Below, piece by piece: positions 11,705 to 22,082 of a stretch of 64,000 nucleotides of DNA (the first letter of the stretch is position 1; each line of letters starts with the position of its first letter). The stretch is from Ophiodon elongatus (taxonomy: Eukaryota > Chordata > Actinopteri > Perciformes > Hexagrammidae), in contig JACSYO010002161.1 in assembly GCA_016806645.1 (NCBI GenBank), positions 335,001-399,000 of the forward strand, in the 5' to 3' direction. The notes beneath the pieces are model-generated. The model searched no databases, was not told where the DNA came from, and saw only the letters and a program-made list of their open reading frames with translations. Position numbers and translations under genes: made by a program.

Positions 11705-12060
11705 GTATTTTTTAGCTTTATGGATGGGGATGTCTGTTTGTTGGTAGGTCCACTACCAACCACGAGTGGTTCAGACTGAAATATACCAAAATCGGCTGGT
11801 TTGCCTTGAAATGTAGTGTGAACATTCATGGTCCCCAGAGGATGAGGGTTTACTGACCCCGTCGATGGCCTGACTTCTCATCTAGAGCCACTATGAGTCC
11901 AACATTTTTGGGGGGGTTCCGGTTTACATGTATCCACCCACTACCGGCTGGATTGCCATGAAATCTGGCACACACATTCATGTTCCCCGCAGGATGAATT
12001 GTGGGGACTGACCAGAAGGTTTCATTTCAACTTTGAACTCTTGACTGAACAAAGCGTGTG
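11705..12060. repeat. Dispersed teleost repeat (CCCCAGAGGATGA / TTGCCATGAAAT type)
   Basis: Contains the phrases CATTCATGGTCCCCAGAGGA, GGATTGCCATGAAATCTGG and CACACATTCATGTTCCCC, which I recognise as a very common non-coding repeat in percomorph genomes. The unit is internally duplicated (two CATTCATG-CCCC blocks). It lies in the ZNRF1 intron between the last coding exon and the UTR exon. Confidence 0.55.
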
Positions 12061-12378
12061 TCATTAAATGGGCTCAATGTGTGGCGTTGTCTTCTCTCTC
12101 TCTCGGGCGAGCAAAGCTGTCTCATTCACACTAGTAATGTTACTACCTTCTTGAGGCCTCTACTAGTCACTGCTCATTTATTATTTGCAAAACTAACAAA
12201 TGAAATGTTTCTTTATTTATACTTATTGTTTTAACAATATGAATAGATTTATGAAATGTCATAAAATCCATCAAATTAAATTATTATAAATTCCGTGCAC
12301 TGGTTTCCAGTCAGACAGTGGCGTGTTGGTGGCGTGTGTCTCACCTTGAACAGGATTCAGAGAGGGCCTGATGGCCAG

Positions 12379-12436
12379 TCAGTCAGAGGGGTGTTCAGGG
12401 CAGGACCGATTGATCTCAAACCACGAGTCTATACAG
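12379..12436 (-). CDS. znrf1: ZNRF1 E3 ubiquitin ligase, terminal coding exon
   Basis: After acceptor TGTCTCTGCAG (ending 12437) the exon completes the split Ser codon (AG|C) and reads CIDSWFEINRSCPEHPSD then TGA at 12381-12379. This is the conserved ZNRF C-terminus and supplies the last RING zinc ligands (Cys of SC, then Cys and His of CPEH). CIDSW rather than CIDEW, and SC rather than GC after HK, favour ZNRF1 over ZNRF2. The exon continues past the stop to a donor at 12345, leaving only 34 nt between stop and exon junction. Confidence 0.95.
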
Positions 12437-12506
12437 CTGCAGAGACACACAGACGCACGGGGGGTTAGTCAAACAGCAGGTCGGTACCAATGATACAAAT
12501 ACAGAG

Positions 12507-12810
12507 GTCTCATTCCTATAGTGCGTATTGTGCATGTTGTGCTTCCCTCCCGGTCTCATTCCTATAGTGCGTATTGTGCATGTTGTGCTTCCCTCCCGGT
12601 CTCATTTCTATAGTGCATATTGTGCATGTTGTGCTTCCCTCCCAGTCTCATTCCTATAGTGCGTATTGTGCATGTTGTGCTTCCCTCCCGGTCTCATTTC
12701 TATAGTGCATATTGTGCTTCCCTCCCAGTCTCATTCCTATAGTGCGTATTGTGCATGTTGTGCTTCCCTCCCGGTCTCATTCCTATAGTGCGTATTGTGC
12801 ATGTTGTGCA
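12507..12810. repeat. 46-bp minisatellite upstream of the last ZNRF1 coding exon
   Basis: The unit begins GTCTCATTCCTATAGTGCGT. Starts at 12507 and 12553 give a period of 46. About 6.5 copies follow, one shortened near 12700-12725. In ZNRF1 sense orientation the array lies 70-375 nt upstream of the terminal coding exon acceptor. Confidence 0.93.
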
Positions 12811-13394
12811 CAGCAATGCTGATGCTGATGCTGTTATTAATGCAATTACTAACTGTACAGACAACACATCCATCATACATGTGTGAAACCCAATCCGTCT
12901 TAACCTGCAACATTGCCAGATATATAGTCCATAATATAACATTTAGTGAAGTAGAAATATGAAAATACTCAAGTAAAGTAATGAAATGTACAATGGATGT
13001 GACGTCTCATAAAGGTATCCTTTAAATACCTCATTTACATTGAAATCAAGGACAAAAATGCTAATGCTAATATTATTATTCACAAAAAACAATGATAAAG
13101 ACAGCATATTCACTCATCCATGTGTACTGTCTATTCAGTCGTACTCTGCAAAGCAACTTTAACTGTCAGTGAAGCTTGGTTTAGTAAAAAGTACATAATT
13201 TTCCTTTGAAGTGTGATGGAGAAGAAATGTAAAGTAGCAGCAAAAGAAAGTACTTGAGTAAAGTACCTATGTGACCTTTTTTTCAACCTATATAAACGAT
13301 TTCAAGCACTTTTTAAGCACAGTACTTGTGCAATTATATTGCCAATAAACCTGAACTCTTCTCGCCCTATTTATGGCTTGTGTTGACAGATTAG

Positions 13395-13700
13395 AGCTTA
13401 AAGGAGACATATCGTGCTCATTTCCAGGTCCATACTTGGATATGTTTACATGCTTTAATGTTAAAACACACATAATGTTTCTCCTTCTGTCAGTCTGAAT
13501 ATACCTGTATTCACCGCCTGTCTCTTTTAAGGTTCAGCAGGTAAATCCTTTTTCCTCTTTTATGGCTAAACAGAACACTAAAATATGTGTCTGAAGACAT
13601 TCCAGGTGAGAAAAAGGCAATCCGGATTCATCTTTGTTCGACAGACCGATCAAAGTTCACGAGCTTCACCAGCAGTGATTGAAGCTTTATTACCAATCCC
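13395..13700. repeat. Dispersed teleost repeat (GGAGACATATCGTGCTC type)
   Basis: Contains AAAGGAGACATATCGTGCTC, ACATGCTTTAATGTTAAAAC and TCTGAATATACCTGTATTC, a phrase set I recognise from many percomorph introns. Non-coding, class uncertain. Confidence 0.5.
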
Positions 13701-13971
13701 ACTGCTGTTCTGACCTGCCCTGCAGAGCTGGTTGAGGTTAGGCCTTGACCTCGAGTATGTCAGGACAGCCTGTTAGTCACGGCACAGGACACGGACGGAT
13801 CGGGTTACCAGTGTCTTGGCGAGTATGTACGCTTGGCCAATCCTAGCGCTTGAATGCTGCACAGGGCGGGTCTTGCCAAGAAAAGAAGTGGGATTCATAA
13901 TCAGCTGCGTTACAGACTCAGTGACTCTTGTAAATGCTATCAGGAGAACTAAAATATTATCTGTCTCATAG

Positions 13972-13972
<1 letters not shown>

Positions 13973-14055
<83 letters not shown>
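13973..14055. repeat. (TG)n microsatellite at the ZNRF1 RING exon 5' splice site
   Basis: About 41 uninterrupted TG units. In ZNRF1 sense orientation this is (CA)n beginning immediately after the donor GTGA at 14058-14055. Confidence 0.98.
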
Positions 14056-14056
<1 letters not shown>

Positions 14057-14058
14057 AC

Positions 14059-14164
14059 CTTTTGTGGTAGATGCAGAGGCACGGCAGTCTGGCTATGGTG
14101 TCCCCTTGCTGCAGTTCCTCTAGACAGATCACACACTCACCAGCATCCCTCGCCAGCACATCAT
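14059..14164 (-). CDS. znrf1: ZNRF1 E3 ubiquitin ligase, RING-finger exon
   Basis: This 106-base exon completes a split Asp codon (G|AT) and encodes DVLARDAGECVICLEELQQG, then DTIARLPCLCIYHK, ending in AG of the next Ser codon. It carries most of the zinc-ligand pattern of the ZNRF RING: CVIC, then CLC and the His of YHK. The remaining ligands are in the next exon. ZNRF1 is a membrane-associated E3 ligase of endosomes and lysosomes; the RING recruits the E2 enzyme. The acceptor is CCACTTTAG (ending 14165) and the donor is AAAAG/GTGACAC. The exon length is not a multiple of 3, so skipping would shift the frame and destroy the RING. Long dinucleotide repeats abut both splice sites. Confidence 0.97.
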
Positions 14165-14176
14165 CTAAAGTGGCAG

Positions 14177-14177
<1 letters not shown>

Positions 14178-14234
<57 letters not shown>

Positions 14235-14257
14235 ACACACACGCACACGCACACACA
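14178..14257. repeat. (CA)n microsatellite at the ZNRF1 RING exon 3' splice site
   Basis: Pure CA at 14178-14232, then interrupted CA/CG to 14257. In ZNRF1 sense orientation it is a (UG)n tract ending 12 nt before the acceptor AG. Confidence 0.97.
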
Positions 14258-14411
14258 GCAAAGAACATATCAGTATGCACCAAAGAAAGCGACAATTTCA
14301 GACTGTGACAGCACATCAAACCCAGCAGAGAGCAGTACGTTGGTGCATTACACACAGTCGTGGTTAGTTTCTGCTTGTACCGATGAAAATGCACAAGGAC
14401 GAGTTTCAAGA

Positions 14412-14600
14412 TGAATTAAAGCTGCGAGCAGCATTGGTCGGGCCCTCGCACCGCTGGCGACGTCGATGCTACTTGCCGGACGCCGGTTGACACGTCTTGG
14501 AACTTGCTTGACTACGTCAGTGCTCGGGCCCTAATTAGGAGCCTTCAGTCTGTTTCCACTGAAGAAAGATAGTGTCCATCATTAAACTAACCACCGAATA
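14412..14600. repeat. Dispersed repeat fragment (AAAGCTGCGAGCAGCATTGG type)
   Basis: AAAGCTGCGAGCAGCATTGG followed by CGGGCCCTCGCACC resembles the start of a repeat common in fish genomes. The right boundary is uncertain. I cannot assign a superfamily. Confidence 0.35.
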
Positions 14601-14920
14601 CTTTTATTTTGACTTACTGTAATGAAGGCATGCTCTTAGAGAGTATTGGATGGTTTGCATATAAAATCATCATCTCAAATGTAGTTTATTTTTTCATAGG
14701 AGAGATTTTACATTCCATCAGATGTAGCTGGGAAGAAAGAAAAACGAAATAAAGCAATATGAGTAAAGATAATGAAAACAAAAGAATAATAGTTCTATAA
14801 ATATAAATAGACAAGAACATGACAGTCACATGGAGTTTTTCTATGAACAACATTCTGTGTTGGATGTCCTGGGGAGTGTTAGGGGTTCACCAAATACTAC
14901 TGACATATATTTATCCCTAT

Positions 14921-15297
14921 AGACTGTATATAAGAAGTGGACATGGTCACCATGACGTAACCAGTTGCTTTGTGGACTAATGTCTGGACGCCTGGAGTTT
15001 CTGCATTTTTGACCGTCTCCATCTTGGTTTGTGGCCGAGTTGGTTTTTTTGCAACCAGAAGTGACACAAGAGGGTGGAGCTAAGTACAGCCAAAGACTGA
15101 ATAAGACATTTATAGGTAACCAAAAATAAACTTTAACTAAGTGAAAAAAAACACTGTGAAAGGGTTAAAGTTGTAAGATGAAAACACTGTCAATCACAAG
15201 TCAGCCACGCCCATAAATCCAGCCCTGCTTTATGGTCTATTTGACTCTAAATGGGACCATAATTTACTAAATGAACATCCTGCTGTATTGAAGAACA
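14921..15297 (+). repeat. Dispersed 0.4-0.5 kb repeat family, copy 2 (3' truncated)
   Basis: Starts AGACTGTATATAAGAAGTGG and retains the CATCTTGG, TGACTCTAAATGG and CTGCTGTATTGAAGAA blocks, then stops near 15297 without the TCATAGACTTCTATA end. It lacks the CTCF-like terminal motif. Confidence 0.8.
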
Positions 15298-17825
15298 CAT
15301 GCGTAGGCGTTCCAGGCCGCCATGTCTCCTCTGAAAAATGTATTCCTAGACCACATTCCCAAACTACTGTGATGCTAACGTAAGAGGGGTTTTGATCATT
15401 TGTATTCTTGATGTAAATAGCAGAATTGTTCCCCTTGCCATAGAAAGCATGCACTTCATGCATATGGTGTGATGTCATCTAACACTGCGAATAGTGTTTG
15501 CAACACATGAAGCGTTGATCTCTGAACCTGAAGCCCAGCGAATCAGACGGTATGACGTGTTGTCTCACAACTCCTCATGTCACATCTGTCCCAGTGCAAC
15601 AGAAAGGCCCTGCAGCCGGCTGCGCTGCACTAGGAGATTGGCTGGCTGCTGGAGCAGGAGCAGGAAGCTCAGCTTCTAATCCACGTGAGTCCATTAAGAG
15701 CCAAGCTGGTCGCATCTTCTCACCAATTATCTGCTTGTTTTCTTCTTCTTCTTCTTTTTTGCGTGTCATCTTTCGGTGCTGAACCGACCGGGTGAATTTG
15801 AATGCTTCAACTGCTCGACATCGCTGTTAAATAAATAAATACATTTGGAGCAGAGGTTTATGACAGGAAGTGAAAGTCTTCAAATACTTTCAAAATCTAC
15901 TCCTGTCAGTAGTTTACTTTACGTCAGCAGCCATGAATAATTCTTCTTTTGGGAAATGATAATTTCAGAAGTTTTGGATGCATTAAAAACCAAACAGGCT
16001 ATCCAGAACTAATGATTAATCTGACGGAGAGGAGATATAATACTTTTGACAATATGGTGTTTTTCACTTTTTTCATTGACAATCATCTGTATATAAGATA
16101 AAACAATAAGGGAGACAGGACATACCCCTTTGATTTGAATGTTCTGGTACTGTACTGATGAGAAAGGGAAGAGACAGGGACTCCCTAGCTCTACTGTTTT
16201 TTCAACAGCAAGTATAAAACTTTTCTTATTTTTAATAACTGCATATAAGTCATAAAAACTATTCCAGTCCTTTCCTGTAAAAGCATCAATACCACAATGG
16301 AACTGTGGACTTCTTTCTCAGCTAGTAGCACCGCTGAGCGGTGCATGCACATGCACGCATGATGAAATGGGATCCATATTCGAACGTTGGTTTCATGCTA
16401 TTCCATGATGATTGACAGTTGGTGGTGGTAACGTGCCCAGGAACATAGCAATGTGCCTTCAAAGGCAGTAAAGAAGAAGAGTGCTCGCCAGTAAACGTCA
16501 ATCTAAATGATAAATGTATTCAAAGAAACAACTTTTACTGGTTTTATGAGGAAAGAAATCCACTGAAGGCATTAGTTAGGCCTTAAGTTTGGGGTTAAAC
16601 ACTCAAAGCACAGTCCTGGGCTAAGAGTTGTCTCTGGGATAACTTACATAACACACACACAGGGTTAGCTTGTGCCCAGTCAGTTGTGACTACTGTTTAC
16701 TTTAGACTCGTTTCACACCGGCAACTTTTACTGGACTGTGTTTAACCCCGCGGCTTGGACTGTGCCAGGATTGTGCCGTAGTCAGAGCTTTCTCAGCTAG
16801 CAGCGAAGGCTAACAGCTCCCTTAAGCTGCCTCCAGATGATAAGATATGTGTTCTTCGCTCCGGTAGGGCACAGGACATGGTGCAGGTATACGTCATCAG
16901 AAAGTGGCTATGTCACATTCAGCTGTTAGCTCATTAGCTGCGCTTTGAAAGTATTGCAGCAACTGAGGTCAAAGTTTAAATGATTTGAACTTTTGAACAT
17001 AATTTTGGCGGTGCTTCCGCCGAGTTGGGCGTTGGCGGTTTGACCGCTGATCTAAGGCAGGATATATGGCCAAAATCTTTTATCCTGATACAGGTCATTT
17101 CATATATCGATAACAACATATATTACGATACAGCAAGTTCTCTGGTAATTCAATAAATAAAGTCTATATGAATATTAATATTAAGTCACTAAAGCTAAAT
17201 GCCAAATGCAGATTTGTAGGTGTAATGGTCACAAGCGTAGTTTAGCGTCTTGGTTTGCTAACATTTATAATCAGCACGAAACACAAAGCAGTAAGATGGC
17301 GATGTCATTAGTTATGCAGGTATTGGAGAATTTTAAGTTTCGACCTTGTGGATTCCTCTTATGGGACCACGAATGTCTGCACAAATTTAATAAAAATCAA
17401 TCAATAGTTTTTAGAGATATTTCAACCTGGACCACAATGGTGGACCAACAGACCAGCATTGCTATCCCTGGAGCTGTGGCTATCAATTCACAATAAAGTG
17501 TCAAAAGTGTATGGAATTGTGAAAAAAGGTTTTGTTTTATATCGCTTTGAATGTAAAAATTATCACAAACAACAGTTGGCAAATAAATGACAGTATAAAG
17601 TGTCTTGAAATGCTAATGATCAATTGAAGTAGCATAATTTAAGTAGAGCACTAGAACAAAATGCATCCAGCTTTGAGGATGTGCCAGAATGTTAGTGGAC
17701 ACTTTTTCCTATCTGTCAAATCAAATATATGCTGTCCAAAGAAATTATTCAAGCAAAAGAAACTGCAGTTCAACATAAATGCTGCTTGAATAAGAACAGC
17801 AGATAGAAAGAGAGATGGCTAGAAA
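15298..17825. other. znrf1: ZNRF1 intron 2, nothing recognised
   Basis: No conserved coding frame, RNA gene or clear transposon boundary seen in this intronic stretch. Confidence 0.45.
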
Positions 17826-17867
17826 GAGAGAGAGAGAGAGAGAGATGGATGGATGGATGGATAGATG

Positions 17868-17925
<58 letters not shown>

Positions 17926-17928
17926 TAG
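17826..17928. repeat. Compound microsatellite (GA)n(GATG)n(GATA)n(GACA)n
   Basis: Consecutive runs of GA, GGAT, GATA and about 11 GACA units. Confidence 0.95.
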
Positions 17929-18044
17929 AATAAGTGGCAGATAAGGAGAGGGGTAGACTGTGAGATGGAATAGGAGACAGAAGACATATGCTCTGACTGC
18001 AAATCAGCTTAGTTCCTCAACAAACTCCCATAACCCCACTGTCC

Positions 18045-18095
18045 TCCTCCCTCCCTCCCTCCCTCCATCCCTCCTCCCTCCCTCCCTCCCTCCCT
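18045..18095. repeat. (CCCT)n microsatellite
   Basis: Imperfect CCCT/CCTC units, pyrimidine-only on the plus strand. Confidence 0.9.
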
Positions 18096-18479
18096 CTATC
18101 TCTGTATCCTCCTCTGACCCCATCCTTTATTCTATTGTTCACAGTAGCTCAGCCCTCCGTCCTGTATCCCCCCCTGAAAACACCCAGCATCTCTGTGCTG
18201 CGGATTAAATCTCTGGATTCTACATATGATGACAACACAGCGGCTCTACTCGTCCTCTTCCCCAGATTTCCTGAGCAAATAAATCCAACTAGGAAACACT
18301 CAGAGATTAATCAACTCCCCAAAAAGTCTGCATTTGCCTGTGAGCTCAGAGTGCATCAAATCTAAAGTCCACAACGGAAGAAAGCTCTCATAATCAAGTG
18401 AAGAGGGTTGTTCAACTGTGTTTCCTTCACCTGTGAAATGTTTAAAAAACGAGGTCATCCGGAGCTCGTGCCCTCACAT

Positions 18480-18660
18480 AGTCCCGCCTCGCCCAGATCC
18501 CTCTACACCGACTGCAGTTAGTACGGAAAGCAGCTGCGAGGCTCTTAACTGGACCAGAGAGGTGTATATCGACTGACTCACAGTGAATTTTAGAAGCTTA
18601 TGAGATTTCATTGATAATCTATAAAGGCGTTCAAAATCTTGAAGCTACAATAGTGAGTTT
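18480..18660 (+). mobile_element. LINE ORF2 C-terminal fragment (L2/Rex1 group)
   Basis: One frame reads LHRLQLVRKAAARLLTG, the conserved post-RT motif of fish L2/Rex1-group LINEs. The neighbouring sequence retains traces of the following segment. Heavily mutated, no ORF. Confidence 0.75.
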
Positions 18661-20090
18661 TTAACCCCTTATATCGGACTCAATACCCAGTTTCCAGGAG
18701 CTGAAACTAGGTCACTGCAGTACAACAAGATACTGTTCTACACTCACGAACAGACTGAAACTCCCTGTTGGTCTGTCTAGAGCGACACATAGAGGGATTT
18801 TCTGATCTGGACAACTATGTTACAATGCTATGATGGATGTTTGGTTAGGCCCCCTCACTAAAACTTAGGTCTTGGTTGCACCTCATCATTTGACGCATTC
18901 ACTGTCAAATCCGCACCTCTGCGATCAGATCGCGCAAGCCGTACCCCGTGCCGAGGTGGCGACCCTCTCATTGAGTCGGGATCTCAGGTAGGTGTGGAAG
19001 ACGTGTGGGCTCAATCCAGACCATTCATCAAACGTAGGTCTCCATCATCCTCCTCCCACACGGGAGAGCAAAGGGAAGAGAGGAGGAAAACTGGGACTGT
19101 CTGAGTCCTGATCGTTACCCAAGATTTTCTGACTTTGCGGATTTAAAATAAAACCATTTTTTAAACAACAACATAACGGGGGACTTTTATTGTGAAAAAC
19201 ATATACTACCAATTAGCGTAACTTTGTTAGTGGCCACTCTTGAATAAAACCAGTCTCCTAATACTGCAGGGTTGAAGATAATAGAAAATAACGGGGGACG
19301 CACTGAAGTGTCAACTGTAAACACACGAGGACACAGCTGAGAAGTGTAGCCTTGTCCTTACTCTGTTAGCTTTAGGGAAATATCATGGTTCATATTCAGA
19401 ATAAGGACTTTGTTAGGGTTATGAAAACAGACCAGGGGCCGGACCCAGACAGCGTTGTCTCTGGACCTTGGACCGAAAACCGATAGATAATTGAGAATTA
19501 TTACATTTTCATGGATGACTTCTATTTAACCGGCGCACAGACAAAAGTCTGTGAGTAAGAGAAGTTATTTCACTTGGCGCTCCAAAGAGAGAAACGTGAA
19601 CATGTTGTTCAATTGAACTTTCTTTAATTTGTCAGTCAGTTGTTGACTACATACAGACATTGGCTGTTGGCTACTTCAATACATATGGCACAAAATCATA
19701 TAGCGCAAATTAGACATTGTTGTGATGTTCCGGACCTTTGCATGAGGAAACTCTCTAACTGGATCTCGCTGAGTTTTAGTTGAATACCCCTGCTCTATGG
19801 TGACATCAGCTGGCAGTGCTAATCACTGAGTCTGTGAGGGGGCTTACTTACTTCAACGGAAATACAGGCCTCTTGGGGCACTTGGTGAAATGACTGATGC
19901 TGCCATTCTTCTTTTGAGGACAGGCTCTGTTTTGTCCGTTCTTAGTCTGTCTTGAAGGTCGCGTTGGAGATAAATGGGGCCATTAAAATGAAAAGTGTTT
20001 AACCCGTTGGGAGCATTAAAGCACTCTGAAGCTTCATTGGATTGATTTGTTGAGGAGGGGCGCTCGAGGAACATTTATGGAGTGTTACGC
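18661..20090. other. znrf1: ZNRF1 intron 2, nothing recognised
   Basis: A comparatively CpG-rich patch at 18900-19120 could be a fragment of an unidentified element, but I found no terminal repeats or protein motif. Confidence 0.4.
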
Positions 20091-20094
20091 ACGA

Positions 20095-20300
20095 AGATGC
20101 TTCACCCTCTGGGGAGCATGAACATGCTCAGTAAGGTTCATTGCAATCGGTCTGTTTCTTGGGCACAGCTAATTTTGGACTTCTGAGGGTACTTAGGAAA
20201 GGACAGGAGGCCATTAGGTTTCATCCTCTGGGAATCATGAATAAACCCAAAATGTCATAGCAATCGTAGCAGTAGTTGCCGAGATACGGTAGAGTTAGAC
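20095..20300. repeat. Dispersed teleost repeat fragment
   Basis: CTCTGGGGAGCATGAACATG and CATCCTCTGGGAATCATGAA are phrases of the same kind of repeat as at 11705-12060. Degenerate. Confidence 0.4.
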
Positions 20301-20542
20301 GGAGACATTTAAATAATTTGGCCACTCGCAAAGAATGTAAATAAGAACAGACAACACTGAATATTCAACCTGATCTCGTCCCTACTCATCATATTTTGCC
20401 GCTTGAAGTGGCAGCCTTTTGTGTAGTATCTTGACGCTGAAGGTTTGGAAATGGCGTTTATGAATATGTGTGCTGAACGCCGTCTTCTACTACGACTACA
20501 ACGCCAGTGTCCATTTTACTACCTTACCACTGACTTCCTGTT

Positions 20543-20843
20543 GTAAATGGTAAATGGACTGTACTTGTTTATCTCTTTTCTAGTCTTCTGACCACTCAAA
20601 GCTCTTTAACACTACATGACATCATTCACCCATTCACACCCATTCATACACTGATGGGAGGAGCTACCATGCAAGGTTCCACCTGCCCATCAGGACTATC
20701 TAACATTCATACACCTCAGGGACAGCTACAGGAGACATTTGGGGTTAAGTGCCCAAGGACACATTGACATGGACTCGAGGAGCCGGGGATCAAACCGCTG
20801 ATCCAAGGATGACCCTGCTCTACCACTGAACCACAGTCTGCCT
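20543..20843 (-). mobile_element. tRNA-derived SINE, copy 1
   Basis: On the minus strand the right end has an A-box-like TGGTTCAGTGGTAGAGC and a B-box region GCGGTTTGATCCCC (a tRNA-like head). A conserved central block follows, and the element ends in TAGAAAAG, then CCATTTACCATTTA. The layout fits a V-SINE type element. Diverged in the B box. Confidence 0.75.
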
Positions 20844-21162
20844 AGGAATTCATATCTCATGTTGTGGTAGTTTCATGTGGACCACAGTAAGTAAGGGAGT
20901 GATTGAATTGGGAGAAATGTGACGAGTAATGTGTGGGTCTCTCAGTCATCAGCTCTCTGCTCACCTGCCCCCTTTTCCCTCCTGACTTTCAGCTGTCTGC
21001 CCCAATTGCCGGCTCGCCAACAGACATTTGGCATCCAACACCTTAACATCAATTATGAGTTAGAGGAGTTCTTCAGCTTCTCTGAATCACAGCGCTCAGT
21101 CCTCTCTTTCTTGTCTTGTTCTGTGTCCTCTGCTGACCCGAGCTGCAAGAGGCAGAGTGCAC

Positions 21163-21163
<1 letters not shown>

Positions 21164-21220
<57 letters not shown>
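21164..21220. repeat. (CT)n-(CA)n microsatellite
   Basis: About 23 CT units followed by 5 CA units. Confidence 0.95.
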
Positions 21221-21221
<1 letters not shown>

Positions 21222-21789
21222 TGTGTCTATGTCTGTCTGTCTGTCTGTCTCTTTCTCTCTCACATGGTCTTTCTTTCTTTCTGGGACCCCACGTTGCCCC
21301 CCCACCCCCCTTGCGAGGGGGCTATATTTAGTGGGAGGCATTAAAATATCATCATGCAAAGCCCAGAAAAGATCCAGTGGTTAGCTCCCGTGTGCCACTT
21401 GTAACCCTCACCGGACACAAATAATACGCGTGTTTGTGTGTTTCCATCAGATCTAGTGTGTGTAGATTTACACAGGATTAAAGCTCGTTCAGAGCGGCAA
21501 CGATGGATCCTGAGGTGTCACGCTGTGAACATATTTCACCTCGTTGTCATCGGTGTGCAGTGAAAATGTGAGGAGAGTCTCTATAATGTTTAACCACATC
21601 ACATCTTAAGGATCAAATAATAAGTTAAAACCTTAATATGTCAACTTGACTATAATCTCTACTATACCTGCTCTCTCCTGAGGTGTCATTTAGAGCAGGG
21701 GTTTACAACAAATAATAAATAATCAACGTAAAGCTACGGTGGGTAGTGTATTTTAGATAGGTTTAGGTTTTGTTATATTTGTTGAAATT

Positions 21790-22082
21790 ATCTGTCTATC
21801 TACCTGTCTATCTACCTATCGATCTACCTATCGATCTACCTATCGATCTACCTGTCTGTCTACCTGTCTATCTACCTGTCTGTCTGTCTGTCTACCTGTC
21901 TATCTACCTGTCTGTCTGTCTGTCTGTCTACCTGTCTATCTACCTACCTGTCTACCTCCCTGTCTACCTATTTGTCTGTCTACCTGTCTATCTACCTACC
22001 TGTCTACCTCCCTGTCTACCTATTTGTCTGTCTACCTGTCTATCTACCTGCCTGTCTACCTACATGTCTCCCCCTCTACCTG
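21790..22082. repeat. Compound CTGT/CTAC/CTAT tetranucleotide array
   Basis: Nearly 300 bases of mixed CTAC, CTGT and CTAT units, with a higher-order segment (CTACCTCCCTGTCTACCTAT) present twice. The open forward frame (Leu-Pro-Val-Tyr-rich) is a repeat artefact. Confidence 0.92.

Noticed and set aside
12507..12810. Possible regularly spaced repeat array
   Set aside because: 46-bp units are head to tail without unique spacers; minisatellite.
13934..14409. Several Cys-Val or Thr-His repeat proteins around 14 kb
   Set aside because: Translations of (TG)n/(CA)n microsatellites. Only the RING segment on the minus strand is a real coding exon.
18832..19150. Possible LTR or leader sequence (CpG-rich patch)
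   Set aside because: No terminal repeats, primer-binding site or gag/pol motif found.
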